The notes under the pieces: generated by a model
What the model was told of the DNA's origin: nothing
Seen by the model: the letters and a program-made list of their open reading frames with translations, nothing else
The model's database searches: none
Assembly (NCBI GenBank): GCA_016124385.1
Contig: WGNU01000004.1
Span: 1 to 64,000 of the forward strand
From: Alphaproteobacteria bacterium
Lineage (GTDB): Bacteria; Pseudomonadota; Alphaproteobacteria; Micropepsales; Micropepsaceae
Direction: 5' to 3'
Length of the DNA stretch: 64,000 nt
Shown: positions 16,382 to 26,174 of the stretch, in pieces
Position numbering within the stretch: position 1 is the stretch's first letter
Layout of the letters: every line of letters starts with the position of its first letter
Translations under genes and position numbers: made by a program

Positions 16382-16795
16382 TCAGGCAAACGGATCGTAG
16401 GTGCCGAAGCTCCACACATGCCCTTGCGGATCGCGCGCGGCGAATTCGCGGCTGCCGTAGTCCGTGTCGCGCGGTCCGTAGAGGATCTCCGCTCCTTCGC
16501 GCTTGGCCCGCGCGCAGAGTTCGTCAGGATTGGAAACCACCACGTACACGGCCTGTGTTGTAGCATTGATCGCGAGCGGATCGGCGATCCGAGCGGCGCG
16601 CTGCCATTCGTCGTCAGCGATCGTGCCGACCATGATCATGCCGTGCGTGTGCGTCAGCTGAGCGTGGGCGATCGTGCCCCCCTCGCCGTCGACGAGCATC
16701 TGCGTCTTGAAGCCGAAGGCCCGCTCCAGCCAGGCAATGGCGCTCGCGGCGTCGCGGTACCGCAGCGTGGGAATGAGCGTGGGGTGCGCGGTCAT
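16382..16795 (-). CDS. VOC family (glyoxalase/bleomycin-resistance fold) protein
   Basis: A 137-aa single-domain protein: LIPTLRYRDAASAIAWLERAFGFKTQML at the start, FAARDPQGHVWSFGTYDPF at the end. These are the beta-alpha-beta-beta-beta modules of the vicinal oxygen chelate fold, closest to the PhnB/YerK-like group. The substrate cannot be read from sequence. AAGGAGAC precedes the ATG. It follows the AraC regulator on the same strand after 71 nt and may be its target. Confidence 0.8.
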   Translation of the reverse strand: MTAHPTLIPTLRYRDAASAIAWLERAFGFKTQMLVDGEGGTIAHAQLTHTHGMIMVGTIADDEWQRAARIADPLAINATTQAVYVVVSNPDELCARAKREGAEILYGPRDTDYGSREFAARDPQGHVWSFGTYDPFA

Positions 16796-16866
16796 GGAAT
16801 GTCTCCTTCCTCGTGTGTGTTAGAGGAAAGCCTAAGCGGCAGGCGGATCGCCGGTATTGGAGAATT

Positions 16867-17727
16867 TTAATGGGGGTCGATGGTGGCGAACGGCGAAGTC
16901 AAGCTCTGCGCGTGATGTTCGCCGGGCGTGGCGTCCGCGAGCGCACGGAAATCGCGAATGAGATGGGACTGATCCGCATAGCCGCACGTGGCGGCGATCT
17001 GCGCCCAATCGGGGTTGGCGGCCGTGAGCGCGAGGCCCTCGGCGTGCGAGAAGCGCAGCACGCGCGCAAAGGTTTTGGGCGGCAATCCCACGTGATCGCG
17101 AAAGAGCCGGATGAGGCGCGGTCGGCTGACGGCGAGATCGCTCGCCAGCCGCGCGATCGAATAATGGCCGCGCCGCCGCATGAGGACGGCAACGCCCTCA
17201 GCCACATCGCTGTGCGGCACCTTGCCAGCGGCCGCCCGTTCACCCAGCCAACGCACTGCAAGCGCGAAGCGGGCGGACCAGTCATTCACCTCCGCCATCG
17301 CGTCCCGCAACAGCCCGAGCGAGGGTCCGACGACGTCCTCGATTGCGACGGTCCGGTTCGTCAGCTCGGCCATCGAAACGCCAAGAACCCTGTAGGCCCC
17401 GAGCGGTGTGAGGTCGATCTGCAATCCGTGCTGGTGGCCGCAATAGGATGTAAGCACGCTGACGTCGTGAAGGCCCGCAACGAAGCTGGTCAGCGCCGCC
17501 GAGCGCTCCGGTCGATGCGCATAGCCGATGTCGATTCGCGGCCCGAAGCTGATGATGAGCGGCACGCCGCCATGCGGCGGCTGGCGCCGCACAACGAGCT
17601 CTTGTGAACGTTCCAGATAGCCGGAAAAGCGCCGCGCGATGCCCTGAAGATGCCGCGGCGGCACGGCAATCGTCATCTCGCCCGCGTACCCCTCATAGTC
17701 GAGGGACTCGACGCGGGACGCGCTCAT
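16867..17727 (-). CDS. AraC family transcriptional regulator
   Basis: A 286-aa regulator. The start at 17727 is set by a 4-nt ATGA overlap with nudC; the longer track ORF is a shadow. The N-terminal about 170 residues are a sensing region with no family name I can assign. The C-terminal AraC double helix-turn-helix spans about 190-275 ([46 protein letters not shown] ... [23 protein letters not shown]). It is co-transcribed with nudC. Confidence 0.88.
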   Translation of the reverse strand: MSASRVESLDYEGYAGEMTIAVPPRHLQGIARRFSGYLERSQELVVRRQPPHGGVPLIISFGPRIDIGYAHRPERSAALTSFVAGLHDVSVLTSYCGHQHGLQIDLTPLGAYRVLGVSMAELTNRTVAIEDVVGPSLGLLRDAMAEVNDWSARFALAVRWLGERAAAGKVPHSDVAEGVAVLMRRRGHYSIARLASDLAVSRPRLIRLFRDHVGLPPKTFARVLRFSHAEGLALTAANPDWAQIAATCGYADQSHLIRDFRALADATPGEHHAQSLTSPFATIDPH

Positions 17728-18656
17728 CCCGCCTTCGTCGCCCAGGTCTTGATGAGGTGGTGCGCGATCGCGAGCGGCGGGGGGGCGAACAGCCCCTCGC
17801 CCTTGCCGTCGAGGATGCGCAGAACCTCCTCGCGCGTGAACCAGCGCGCGTGCTCGATCTCGACGCCATCGACCGTCACCGCCTCGGTCTCGGCCTCCGC
17901 AAAACAGCCGATCATCAGCGAGGACGGGTAGGGCCAGGGCTGCGTCGCGTAGAACTGGACGTTGCCGACGGTAACGCCCGTTTCCTCCCGCAGCTCGCGG
18001 ATGACCGCGTCCTCGATGGTCTCGCCGGGCTCCAGGAACCCCGCGAGCGCCGAATAAAACCCCTTCGGCCATTGCGGCCCGCGGCCGAGCAGACATTGAT
18101 CGCCGCGCGTCGCCAGCATGATGACGACCGGATCGGTGCGCGGAAAATGCTCGGCCTTGCACGCACCGCACAGGCGTTTGTAGCCCGCGTCCATTGCCTT
18201 CGTCGGCGCGCCGCATTCCGCGCAGAACTGATGCCGCTTGTGCCAGTCGATGAGCGACTTGGCCTGCGCGAGGATCGCCGCATCGCCGGCCGGGATTTCC
18301 ATCGCGACGCCGCGCAGATCGGCGAACGTGCCGAGCCCCTCGAGCGGCCCCTGTTCGCTGGGGTCCGGCCCCTCGCTCGCATCGATTGCGAAATAGGCGC
18401 CGTGCTTGTCGAGGCCGAGAAAGATCGTGATGACGTCCGGCCGCAGCATCGATTTGACGAGCGTGGGCCGCACGAAGCCGACTTCGCGCTTTTTTGAGCC
18501 CGGCGCCTTGATGATGAACGGGTTGAGGTTGCGGAACGGCACGATCAGCGTCTTGTCGTCCTGCAATTGCGCGGCGATCCAGCCCGGATCGACGCGCTTG
18601 TCGCTCGCGCGGTCGAGCGGATTGTTGGCGAAGATGTTGGGATTGCGCGGGGTCAT
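17724..18656 (-). CDS. nudC: NAD+ diphosphatase / NAD-cap decapping Nudix hydrolase
   Basis: A 310-aa NudC-type enzyme hydrolysing NADH/NAD+ and NAD-capped RNA ends. All signatures are present: the four-cysteine zinc site (CAECGAPT ... [14 protein letters not shown]), the Nudix box [20 protein letters not shown] and the NudC-specific [10 protein letters not shown]. The ATG at 18656 (MTPRNPNIF) is preferred over an upstream TTG at 18716, though neither has a strong ribosome binding site. The stop overlaps the AraC gene start. Confidence 0.93.
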   Translation of the reverse strand: MTPRNPNIFANNPLDRASDKRVDPGWIAAQLQDDKTLIVPFRNLNPFIIKAPGSKKREVGFVRPTLVKSMLRPDVITIFLGLDKHGAYFAIDASEGPDPSEQGPLEGLGTFADLRGVAMEIPAGDAAILAQAKSLIDWHKRHQFCAECGAPTKAMDAGYKRLCGACKAEHFPRTDPVVIMLATRGDQCLLGRGPQWPKGFYSALAGFLEPGETIEDAVIRELREETGVTVGNVQFYATQPWPYPSSLMIGCFAEAETEAVTVDGVEIEHARWFTREEVLRILDGKGEGLFAPPPLAIAHHLIKTWATKAG

Positions 18657-18724
18657 GGTCCGGCCGGAAGGAGTGTCGGTGGCAGCGACGCTGGCACGCC
18701 GGCCAAGGATCGGCAACCTTGGCC

Positions 18725-18755
18725 TTGCCTAGAGGCGCCCTCGCCCTGATATAAC
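18725..18755 (+). promoter_or_regulatory. Candidate sigma70-type promoter for the SRP RNA
   Basis: TTGCCT (18725-18730), 19 nt, then TATAAC (18750-18755), ending 5-6 nt before the inferred RNA 5' end. Confidence 0.5.
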
Positions 18756-18759
18756 GCCC

Positions 18760-18858
18760 TGGGAGGTTGGCGGCGGACGGGTTCCTCGCCAACCCGGTCA
18801 GGTCCGGAAGGAAGCAGCCGTAACGAGACCGGCCCGGGTCGTTGTTCAGCCTCCCACC
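18760..18858 (+). ncRNA. ffs: Signal recognition particle RNA, bacterial small type (4.5S)
   Basis: The conserved apical domain ggtcaggtccggaaggaagc, followed by agccgtaacgagacc, is present at about 18796-18830. The outer stem closes between gggaggttg (18761-) and cagcctccc (-18855). With Ffh it targets membrane proteins to the Sec translocon. It lies just before dnaX, the usual alphaproteobacterial order. The ends are set from the outer stem and may be off by a few bases. Confidence 0.93.
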
Positions 18859-18892
18859 TGTTTGATGCCTCGGCCCCACGCGAAAGGCGGCG

Positions 18893-20629
18893 ATGGACGA
18901 CGAACCCACGCTCGGATTGGGCGGGGCGGGGCCTGCCCCCCGTGCCGAAGCCTACCGGGTGCTCGCGCGCAAATACCGTCCGCAGACCTTTGAGGGGCTG
19001 ATCGGCCAGGCGGCGATGGTGAGGACGCTCGCCAACGCCTTCGCGCTCGGCCGCATCGCGCATGCCTTCATGCTGACGGGCGTGCGCGGCGTCGGCAAGA
19101 CGACGACCGCCCGCATCATCGCGCGCGCGCTCAATTGCACGGGCGCTGACGGCACCAATAAGGCGCCGACGATGACGCCCTGCGGGCAATGCGAGGCCTG
19201 CATCGCCATCGCCGAGTCGCGCCACATGGATGTGCTCGAGATGGACGCGGCCTCGCGCACCGGCATCGACGACATCCGCGAGATCGTCGAGAGCGTGCGC
19301 TACGCCCCCGCCGGCGGGCGCTACAAGGTCTACATCATCGATGAAGTGCACATGCTCTCGAAGGCCGCCTTCAACGGCCTTCTGAAGACACTCGAGGAGC
19401 CGCCGCCGCACGTCATCTTCATCTTCGCGACGACAGAAATCCGCCGCGTGCCGGTGACGGTGCTCTCGCGCTGCCAGCGCTTCGATCTGCGCCGCATCGA
19501 TGCGGCGGCGCTGGTCACGCATTTGCGCGGCATTTGCGAAGCGGAAAAAGTCGCCATCGAGGACGCCGCCCTCGCGCTCATCGCCCGCGCGGCGGAGGGC
19601 TCGGTCCGCGACGCGCTCTCGCTGCTCGATCAGGCGATCGCGCATGGCGAGGAGGGAACGCCCATCGCGGCCGCCCCGGTGCGCGAGATGCTCGGCCTTG
19701 CCGATCGCGCGAGGAGCCTCGATCTCTTCGAGGCGCTGATGCGCGGCGACCTCAAACGCGCGCTCGAAGAACTCCGCGCGCAATACAATGCGGGCGCGGA
19801 GCCGCTGCTCGTCATCGAGGATCTGCTCGAGATCACGCATGCGCTGACGCGCCTGCGCGCGGTGCCCGATGCCGTGACGGATCCCGGCCTCACCGACGCG
19901 GCGTCGGGCCGTGCGGCCGGGATGGCGAAGGCGCTGCCCGTCTCCATTCTCTCGCGTTGCTGGCAGGTCCTGCTGAAGGGCCTCTCGGAAGTGCGCGAGG
20001 CGCCGCAGGCGATCGATGCCGCCGAGATGCTTCTCATCCGCCTGGCCTTCGCGGCCGATCTGCCGAGCCCCGAGCGATTGATCGCCGAGATGACCGACAC
20101 GCAAGGCACGACCGGCGATGGGGCGCCCCGTCCGCCATCGCCGCCCGCGCCGCGGTCGCAGCCGCGCGGCACGGTGGAAGCGATGCCGAGGCAAGCGCCG
20201 CCGCGCGAGGTTGAAGAAGAAGCTGCCGCGCCGCGGCTCCAGCGTTTCGAGGACGTCGTCGCGCTAGCCGGCAGCCACCGCGACATGCTCTTCAAGCGCG
20301 CGCTGGAACGCCAGGTGCATCTCGTGCATTTCTCTGCCGGACGAATCGATCTGCGCTTGGCGCCCGACGCGCCGAACGATCTCGCCGCGCAATTGTCCCG
20401 CAAACTCCAGGCTTGGACGGGCGAGCGCTGGCTGATCTCGGTCGTGAGCGAGGAAGGCGCGCCCACCCTTCATGACCAGCGCCGCGCCGATGCGGCCGCG
20501 AACGAGGCCTCCGCCCGCGAACACGAATTGGTGCAGGCCGCGCTTGCTGCCTTTCCGGGCGCCCGGCTCGTCACGGTCCGCACGCCCATCGAAGACGCCG
20601 CGCCCGACATAGAGGAGATGGAAGAATGA
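18893..20629 (+). CDS. dnaX: DNA polymerase III subunits gamma/tau
   Basis: A 578-aa clamp-loader ATPase. AAA+ domain with YRVLARKYRPQTFEGLIGQ, Walker A GVRGVGKTT (about 62-70), a zinc module (NCTG ... PCGQCEAC), Walker B-type IIDEVHML and the SRC motif (LSRCQRFDLR). The C-terminal third has an acidic/Pro-rich linker and a tau-like region that binds the polymerase and helicase. It overlaps ybaB by 4 nt. I saw no obvious slippery sequence for gamma synthesis. Confidence 0.96.
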   Translation: MDDEPTLGLGGAGPAPRAEAYRVLARKYRPQTFEGLIGQAAMVRTLANAFALGRIAHAFMLTGVRGVGKTTTARIIARALNCTGADGTNKAPTMTPCGQCEACIAIAESRHMDVLEMDAASRTGIDDIREIVESVRYAPAGGRYKVYIIDEVHMLSKAAFNGLLKTLEEPPPHVIFIFATTEIRRVPVTVLSRCQRFDLRRIDAAALVTHLRGICEAEKVAIEDAALALIARAAEGSVRDALSLLDQAIAHGEEGTPIAAAPVREMLGLADRARSLDLFEALMRGDLKRALEELRAQYNAGAEPLLVIEDLLEITHALTRLRAVPDAVTDPGLTDAASGRAAGMAKALPVSILSRCWQVLLKGLSEVREAPQAIDAAEMLLIRLAFAADLPSPERLIAEMTDTQGTTGDGAPRPPSPPAPRSQPRGTVEAMPRQAPPREVEEEAAAPRLQRFEDVVALAGSHRDMLFKRALERQVHLVHFSAGRIDLRLAPDAPNDLAAQLSRKLQAWTGERWLISVVSEEGAPTLHDQRRADAAANEASAREHELVQAALAAFPGARLVTVRTPIEDAAPDIEEMEE

Positions 20630-20946
20630 AATTCGGCGACATCCTCAAACAGGCGCAGGCGCTGCAATCCAAGATGGGCGAGATGCAGGAGCGCATCGAG
20701 GCCATCGAAGTCGAGGGATCGAGCGGCGGCGGGCTCGTCCGCGTGACGCTGGGCGGCAAGTCGGCGCTGAAGCGGGTCGCGATCGATCCCTCGCTCCTCA
20801 AGCCGGAAGAACAGGGCATCTTGGAAGATCTCATCATCGCCGCGCACAACGACGCCAAGACGAAGCTCGAACAGCAGATGCAGGACGAGATGGGCAAGCT
20901 CACCGGCGGCATGGGTCTGCCCGGCGGCTTCAAGCTGCCGTTCTGA
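20626..20946 (+). CDS. ybaB: Nucleoid-associated protein YbaB/EbfC
   Basis: A 106-aa small DNA-binding protein. It begins with the helical KFGDILKQAQALQSKMGEMQERIEAIEVEG and has the characteristic GGGLVRVTLGGKSALKRVAIDPSLL strand region. It starts with a 4-nt overlap of dnaX and is followed by recR after 6 nt. Confidence 0.94.
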   Translation: MKFGDILKQAQALQSKMGEMQERIEAIEVEGSSGGGLVRVTLGGKSALKRVAIDPSLLKPEEQGILEDLIIAAHNDAKTKLEQQMQDEMGKLTGGMGLPGGFKLPF

Positions 20947-20952
20947 TCCCCC

Positions 20953-21561
20953 ATGCGCCGGCGCGCGATGGCCGGGCCCGAGATCGAGCGCCTGATCCAG
21001 CTCCTCTCCAAGCTCCCGGGATTGGGTCCGCGTTCCGCGCGGCGCGCGGCCTTGGCGCTCGTCAAGCGCAAGGCCGATCTGATGGAGCCGCTCGCCAAGG
21101 CGCTGGCCGAGGCGGGCCGCGCGATCAAGAGTTGCAGCGTGTGCCGCAATCTCGATTCGCAGGACCCCTGTTCGATCTGTGCCGATCCCGAGCGCGATAC
21201 GCGCGCGCTCTGCATCGTTGAGGATGTCGGCGACCTCTGGGCGATGGAGCGCGCGGGCGTTTTCTCCGGCCGCTATCACGTTCTCGGCGGCACGCTCTCG
21301 GCGCTTGACGGCCGCGGGCCCGAGGCGCTGGGCCTCGATCTTCTGCTGAACCGGCTGGAGGCCCCCGGAATCGAGGAAGTAATCCTCGCGCTCAACGCGA
21401 CGGTCGAGGGCCAGGCGACGGCCCATTACATCGCCGATCGGCTGCATGGCCACCGCGTCGGCCTGACCCGGCTCGCCCACGGCATGCCGATGGGCGGCGA
21501 ACTGGGCTATCTGGACGACGGCACGCTGGGCGCCGCGTTCCGCGCGCGCCGCAAGGTCTGA
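20953..21561 (+). CDS. recR: Recombination mediator protein RecR
   Basis: A 202-aa RecFOR-pathway protein that loads RecA at gaps. N-terminal helix-hairpin-helix ([21 protein letters not shown]), a four-cysteine zinc finger ([16 protein letters not shown]), then a Toprim domain ([17 protein letters not shown]) and a Walker B-like tail ([12 protein letters not shown]). An internal ATG at 20968 (MAGPEIERL) is an alternative start matching typical RecR lengths. Confidence 0.95.
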   Translation: MRRRAMAGPEIERLIQLLSKLPGLGPRSARRAALALVKRKADLMEPLAKALAEAGRAIKSCSVCRNLDSQDPCSICADPERDTRALCIVEDVGDLWAMERAGVFSGRYHVLGGTLSALDGRGPEALGLDLLLNRLEAPGIEEVILALNATVEGQATAHYIADRLHGHRVGLTRLAHGMPMGGELGYLDDGTLGAAFRARRKV

Positions 21562-21644
21562 CGATTAATCAGTTGGATTTGCCTGGGAACCGGCCCCCGG
21601 CCCTCGTGTTTCTGTCTTCGGGAGAGCGTGAAGACAGGAGACAC

Positions 21645-22418
21645 ATGATGACAACCGACTTTTCGAAAGCATTGATTGCCGGTGCGTCCAGCCTCGCGCT
21701 GCTCATTGGCGCGGGAAGCGCCGTCTCGGCTGAAGAGACGCGCATGCACACCGAATCGACGGCGGAAATGAAGGCCGAAGCGACGACGGAGCAGAATGCG
21801 CTCGTGGACGACGCACGTTACACCGTTGAACGGTTCACGACCGATGATCAGATGACGTGGCTTCGCGATAATATCGGCGATGCCAAGGCCATCATGATTG
21901 TGCCGGAGCAGGTCAAGGGCGCGTTTATCGTCGGCGCGTCCGGCGGTAACGGCGTTGTCCTCAGCCGCACGGGCGAGGGCGATTGGTCCTATCCCGCGTT
22001 CTACACGGTCGGCTCGCTGAGCGTTGGCTTCCAGGCTGGCGGCGAGGTGTCCGAGATCGTGCTCGTTGCGATGACCGACGCGGGCGCCGAGGCGTTCAAG
22101 TCGCCGCAGTTCAAGCTGGGCGGCGATGTGTCGATCGCGGCGGGCCCCGTGGGCATCGGCGCGAAGGCGCAGACCATCGACATCGTCGCGTTCTCGCGCT
22201 CGCAGGGCCTCTTCGGCGGCATCAGCCTTGAAGGCGCCGTCGTGGACGTTCGCGAGGAGTGGAACCACGCGTATTACGGCAAGACCGTGACGCCGGCTGA
22301 AATTCTCGCCGCGGATGGAGCCTCGAACGACCAGGCGGGCGATCTGATCGCCGCGTTGAAGGCGTTCGAGACGCAGGCTCCGACCGCCGAGCCCATGAAA
22401 CCGCAAGCGGTGAACTAA
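21645..22418 (+). CDS. Exported SYLF-domain (YSC84-like) protein
   Basis: A 257-aa protein. The ATG at 21645 has CAGGAG 4 nt upstream; the track's earlier start is not needed. A signal peptide (ALIAGASSLALLIGAGSAVSA) is followed by a linker and an SYLF lipid-binding domain (about 50-230): AKAIMIVPEQVKGAFIVGASGGNGVVLSR, SVGFQAGGEVSEIVLVAM and GGDVSIAAGPVGIGAKA. Bacterial SYLF proteins are periplasmic or outer-membrane associated and mostly uncharacterised. A strong terminator follows. Confidence 0.85.
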   Translation: MMTTDFSKALIAGASSLALLIGAGSAVSAEETRMHTESTAEMKAEATTEQNALVDDARYTVERFTTDDQMTWLRDNIGDAKAIMIVPEQVKGAFIVGASGGNGVVLSRTGEGDWSYPAFYTVGSLSVGFQAGGEVSEIVLVAMTDAGAEAFKSPQFKLGGDVSIAAGPVGIGAKAQTIDIVAFSRSQGLFGGISLEGAVVDVREEWNHAYYGKTVTPAEILAADGASNDQAGDLIAALKAFETQAPTAEPMKPQAVN

Positions 22419-22461
22419 GCGGAAACTCTCCCCCCAACCGCATGAAAGACCGCTGACGGTG

Positions 22462-22495
22462 ACACCGCGGCCCACGAGTATGGGCCGCGGTGTTG
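22462..22495 (+). terminator. Rho-independent terminator after the SYLF gene
   Basis: A perfect 13-bp stem (acaccgcggccca / tgggccgcggtgt) with a 6-nt loop, followed by TG and few Ts. It also lies after the minus-strand small gene at 22518. Confidence 0.65.
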
Positions 22496-22517
22496 TCTGT
22501 AGGCGGATGATCGGAGG

Positions 22518-22670
22518 CTAGAGTTCGGCGTAGTGCGTGGGCGTTGCCCGCGCATCCGGCGTGCCTTGGTCTTCGCTGGTCAACGTAAGGCCGATCAGCG
22601 CGATCAAGAGCAGCGTCGCGAGAGGCCAGGACCAGCGGCTCTCGAACTCGTCATGGCGGTCATCGAACAT
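22518..22670 (-). CDS. Small single-pass membrane protein (50 aa), unknown function
   Basis: Not in the ORF track because of its length. The frame reads MFDDRHDEFESRWSWPLATL followed by LLIALIGLTL and a polar tail ending HYAEL. The N-terminus is acidic and should be cytoplasmic or membrane-facing; residues about 16-31 form one hydrophobic helix. GGGAG lies 7 nt before the ATG, supporting translation. A perfect TTAA-N7-TTAAC palindrome lies 58-73 nt upstream. I do not recognise a family. Confidence 0.65.
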   Translation of the reverse strand: MFDDRHDEFESRWSWPLATLLLIALIGLTLTSEDQGTPDARATPTHYAEL

Positions 22671-22727
22671 GCGGGATCTCCCGGCGATGGATGAACAGCG
22701 TTGCGCTCTAGAAGGCGTCCCTTAACC

Positions 22728-22743
22728 TTAACGCGAGGTTAAC
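22728..22743. promoter_or_regulatory. Perfect CtrA-box-like palindrome
   Basis: TTAA-N7-TTAAC, an exact match to the CtrA consensus, overlapping the rmuC stop codon. On the minus strand it lies about 58 nt before the 50-aa membrane protein gene, a usual distance for a promoter-overlapping CtrA site. A further TTAAC directly abuts it at 22722-22726. Confidence 0.5.
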
Positions 22744-23902
22744 CCAGCGCTTGGCGCTGCGTCGGAGTGTCCCGTTGCGGGACATCGAGCGCGGGAATTC
22801 GCGGCGCGTCGCCATCCTCGCTCTCAAGCTCGACTTCGGTGATGCGGTCGGCCGCGCGCGTCAGCTTGTCGGCGGACGTCATCAGGTCGCGCAGATCGCG
22901 CTGCGCCAGGTCGAAATGTTGTTCCAGCTTTTGCGCGCGATCCTTGAGGCGCCGAACGTCGTCGGCGAGCCGTCCGACTTCGCGCTGAATGATGCCGGCT
23001 TGCGCATGCATGCGCGCATCCTTCATGACCGCGCGCATCGTGTGCAGTGTCGCCATCAAGGTGGTGGGCGAGACGATATAGACCTTGAGCGCGTGCGCGC
23101 GCTGCACGACGTCGGTGAAATTGGCGTGCAGCTCGGCGTAGATCGCCTCCGACGGCAGGAACATGAGCGCCGATTCCGCCGTCTCGCCGGGTACGATGTA
23201 GCGCTCCTTGATGTCGCTCGCATGCTTCAGAACCGCGATGCGGAATTGCCGCGCGGCCTGATCGCGCTGGCTATCGTCGCTCGCCTGGCGCATCGCCGCA
23301 TAGGCTTCGAGCGGGAACTTCGCATCGATCGCGATCGGCCCGGGCGGCGCGGGCAGCGTCACCAAACAATCGACGCGCGCGCGGTTTGACAGCGTCGCCT
23401 GGAAGCGGAACGCATCGGGCGCGAGCGCCATCTTGACGATGTCCTCGAGCTGAATTTCGCCGAACGCGCCGCGCGCCTGCTTGTTGGAGAGAATGTCCTG
23501 AAGACCGACGACATCCTGTCCGAGCGCGGCCATCGCGCGCTGCGCCTCATCGATGACGGCGAGGCGCGCCGCCAGATCGGAAAGGCTCTGCGAGGTCTTC
23601 TCCGCGCTCTCGCTCACATGCGTGTTGAGCCTTTGCGACACCTGATCGAGCCGTGCGTCGAGTAGCTGCGTGAGTTGCGAGGACTGATGCGTGTTCGATT
23701 GACTGAGCTGGCTGAGCCGGCCCGCCAGATCGTGCTGCGCCGAGACGAGCGCCTGCAACTGCTCGCGGAGAGCCGCCTCGCCGGCTTCTTCGGGTTCGCC
23801 CTCTTCGGTGCGGCGCAGATCGAGGGTTAAGACCGCGATCACCAACACCAGCAATCCAAGGCCGAGAAGCGAGAGTTCGAGAAGCCCGAAGCTGAGCGGC
23901 AT
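22739..23902 (-). CDS. rmuC: DNA recombination protein RmuC
   Basis: A 387-aa protein. The start at 23902 has AAGGAAGGA upstream and gives an N-terminal membrane anchor ([21 protein letters not shown]). A coiled coil follows (about 45-130, rich in Q/L heptads), then the RmuC domain: [32 protein letters not shown] and [32 protein letters not shown]. RmuC limits inversions at short repeats; the core is nuclease-like (the D-K of IDAKFP). Confidence 0.93.
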   Translation of the reverse strand: MPLSFGLLELSLLGLGLLVLVIAVLTLDLRRTEEGEPEEAGEAALREQLQALVSAQHDLAGRLSQLSQSNTHQSSQLTQLLDARLDQVSQRLNTHVSESAEKTSQSLSDLAARLAVIDEAQRAMAALGQDVVGLQDILSNKQARGAFGEIQLEDIVKMALAPDAFRFQATLSNRARVDCLVTLPAPPGPIAIDAKFPLEAYAAMRQASDDSQRDQAARQFRIAVLKHASDIKERYIVPGETAESALMFLPSEAIYAELHANFTDVVQRAHALKVYIVSPTTLMATLHTMRAVMKDARMHAQAGIIQREVGRLADDVRRLKDRAQKLEQHFDLAQRDLRDLMTSADKLTRAADRITEVELESEDGDAPRIPALDVPQRDTPTQRQALG

Positions 23903-23971
23903 GGCGCGGATCCTTCCTTGAGGCGGGGCGGGCCGGCGGCGGGCGTCTTGACGCCCCAAGCGCGCACGCCT

Positions 23972-24508
23972 ATGTCCCGGCAAATGGCACTCCGTCCGAT
24001 CATAACGGCACCTGATTCGCGCCTCAAAGTCATCTCGACGCCCGTGGAGCGCGTGGACGACGATCTGCGCGCGCTGATGGACGACATGCTGGAGACGATG
24101 TATGCGGCGCCCGGCATCGGCCTTGCCGCGATCCAGGTGGGCGTGCCCAAGCGGGTGATCGTCATGGATCTGGCGCCCGAAGGCGAATTGCCCGAGCCGC
24201 GCTATTTCGTGAATCCGGTCATCGAATGGACGTCGGAGGATCTCGCCCGCTACGAGGAAGGCTGCCTCTCGGTGCCCGAATTCTACGAGGACGTCGAGCG
24301 GCCGGCCCGCTGCCATGTCCGCTATCTGGGCTATGACGGAACGGAACAGCTCCTCGAAGCGGAAGGCCTGCTCGCTACCTGCCTGCAGCACGAGATGGAC
24401 CATTTGGAGGGCGTCCTCTTCATCGACCATCTCTCGCGGCTGAAGCGCGACATGATCCTCCGTAAGCTGAAGAAATCCAAGAGGCATGACGCGACAGCGG
24501 AGGCATGA
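23972..24508 (+). CDS. def: Peptide deformylase
   Basis: A 178-aa enzyme removing the N-formyl group from nascent proteins. All three metal/active-site motifs are present: [17 protein letters not shown] and QHEMDHLEG. The start is either ATG 23972 (MSRQMALRP) or 23984 (MALRP, closer to the usual length); neither has a strong ribosome binding site. It overlaps fmt by 4 nt, giving the classic def-fmt pair. Confidence 0.95.
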   Translation: MSRQMALRPIITAPDSRLKVISTPVERVDDDLRALMDDMLETMYAAPGIGLAAIQVGVPKRVIVMDLAPEGELPEPRYFVNPVIEWTSEDLARYEEGCLSVPEFYEDVERPARCHVRYLGYDGTEQLLEAEGLLATCLQHEMDHLEGVLFIDHLSRLKRDMILRKLKKSKRHDATAEA

Positions 24509-25437
24509 TGGGCACGCCCCTGCGCCTCGCCTTCATGGGCACGCCGGATTTCGCCGTGCCGAGCCTCCTTGCGTTGCTGGACGCGGGGCATGAAATCGCC
24601 GCGGTCTATACGCAGCCGCCACGGCCGGCGGGGCGCGGCCAGCGCGAAACGAAGTCGCCCGTTCATCAAGCCGCCGAAGCGAAGGGCCTGGACGTTCGAA
24701 CACCCCGCACGCTGAAGGACGAGGCGGCGCAGGCCGCCTTCGCCGCGCTTGGCCTCGATATCGCGATCGTCGTCGCCTACGGACAGATTCTGCCCAAACC
24801 GATCCTTGAGGCGCCGCGCCTCGGCTGTCTCAACGTCCACGCCTCGCTGCTGCCGCGCTGGCGGGGCGCTGCGCCGATTCAGCGCGCGCTCCTCGCGGGC
24901 GATACGGAAACGGGCGTCATGGTGATGGCGATGGAGGAAGGGCTCGATACCGGTCCCGTCTACGCGGCCGCGACGCTCGCCATTCCGCCGAACGCGACGG
25001 GCGGCTGGCTGCACGATGAATTGTCCGCGCGCGGCGCGCGGCTTCTCGCCGAGACGCTGCCGGCGATTGCCGTGGGCGATCTCGTGGCGCGCCCGCAAGG
25101 CAGCGAGGGCGTCACCTATGCCAAGAAGATCACCGCCGATGATCTCCGCCTCGATTGGCGTGAGACGGCCGAGGAGGCCGAGCGCCGCGTCCGCGCGTTC
25201 GCGCCTGCGCCCGGCGCTTGGTTTCCGCTCGGCGAAGAGCGCATCAAGGTTCTGGAGGCGGAGATCATCGCCGCCTCGGGCACGCCGGGCGAGGCGCTCG
25301 ATGACCGGCTGACGATCGCCTGCGCCGCCGGCGCGCTGCGCCTCCTGCGCGTTCAGCGCGCCGGCAAGGCGGCGATGAGCGCGGCGGAGTTCCTGCGCGG
25401 GCGCGCGGTTCCCGCTGGCACGCGGCTCGGCGCCTGA
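24505..25437 (+). CDS. fmt: Methionyl-tRNA formyltransferase
   Basis: A 310-aa enzyme that formylates initiator Met-tRNA. N-terminal Rossmann-like domain ([20 protein letters not shown]) and the catalytic Asn-His-Asp region ([26 protein letters not shown] ... GLDTGPV). The smaller C-terminal domain binds tRNA. It overlaps def by 4 nt and its TGA shares one base with the truA ATG. Confidence 0.96.
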   Translation: MMGTPLRLAFMGTPDFAVPSLLALLDAGHEIAAVYTQPPRPAGRGQRETKSPVHQAAEAKGLDVRTPRTLKDEAAQAAFAALGLDIAIVVAYGQILPKPILEAPRLGCLNVHASLLPRWRGAAPIQRALLAGDTETGVMVMAMEEGLDTGPVYAAATLAIPPNATGGWLHDELSARGARLLAETLPAIAVGDLVARPQGSEGVTYAKKITADDLRLDWRETAEEAERRVRAFAPAPGAWFPLGEERIKVLEAEIIAASGTPGEALDDRLTIACAAGALRLLRVQRAGKAAMSAAEFLRGRAVPAGTRLGA

Positions 25438-26174
25438 TGCCGCGCTTCAAGCTCACGGTGGAATATGACGGCACGCCATTCGTCGGCTGGCAGCGTCAGG
25501 AGAACGGCCCCTCCGTGCAGGCGCTGATCGAGGATGCGGTGCTGGCCTTCGCGGGCGAGGATCGCCGCCTTCAGGCGGCGGGACGCACCGATGCGGGCGT
25601 TCACGCGCTCGGCCAAGTCGCGCATGTCGATCTCGAGAAGGATTGGCCGGAGGGTACGGTCCGCGATGCGCTCAACGCGCATCTCCGCCCCCATCCGATC
25701 GCGATTCTGTCGGCGGAGCGCGTCGGCGATGACTTCGAGGCGCGCTTCTCCGCGCGCGAGCGGGAGTATCTTTATCGCATCGTGACTCGCCGCGCGCCCC
25801 TGGCGCTCGAGGCGAACCGGGCCTGGCACATCAATCACGCGCTCGATGCGGACGCGATGCACGCGGCCGCCGACAGACTGATCGGCCGGCATGATTTCAC
25901 GACCTTCCGCGCCGCGCAGTGTCAGGCGAAGTCACCCGTCAAGACGCTCGACCAGTTGGAGGTCTTTTCGCGCGGCGATGAGATTCACGTGACCGCCCGC
26001 GCGCGCTCGTTCCTGCACCATCAGGTGCGCTCGATGGTCGGTACACTGAAGAAAGTCGGCGAGGGCGCGTGGACGCCCGCCGACGTCGCCGCAGCGCTGG
26101 CGGCGAAGGACCGCGCGTCCTGCGGCCCCATGGCGCCGTCCTGCGGGCTCTATCTCGTGCGCGTCGGCTACTGA
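25437..26174 (+). CDS. truA: tRNA pseudouridine(38-40) synthase
   Basis: A 245-aa enzyme. [18 protein letters not shown] at the start, the catalytic Asp in [17 protein letters not shown] (about 50-66) and the late [17 protein letters not shown] motif identify TruA. It is coupled to fmt by a TGATG junction. Its end overlaps the convergent murI by 7 nt, so no terminator separates them. Confidence 0.96.
   Translation: MPRFKLTVEYDGTPFVGWQRQENGPSVQALIEDAVLAFAGEDRRLQAAGRTDAGVHALGQVAHVDLEKDWPEGTVRDALNAHLRPHPIAILSAERVGDDFEARFSAREREYLYRIVTRRAPLALEANRAWHINHALDADAMHAAADRLIGRHDFTTFRAAQCQAKSPVKTLDQLEVFSRGDEIHVTARARSFLHHQVRSMVGTLKKVGEGAWTPADVAAALAAKDRASCGPMAPSCGLYLVRVGY

Noticed and set aside
15301-16566. 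421-aa minus-strand ORF
   Set aside because: Antisense to kdsB and pheA; no domain visible.
18893-20629. Programmed frameshift in dnaX
   Set aside because: No A-rich slippery heptamer with a following hairpin was found where gamma would end.
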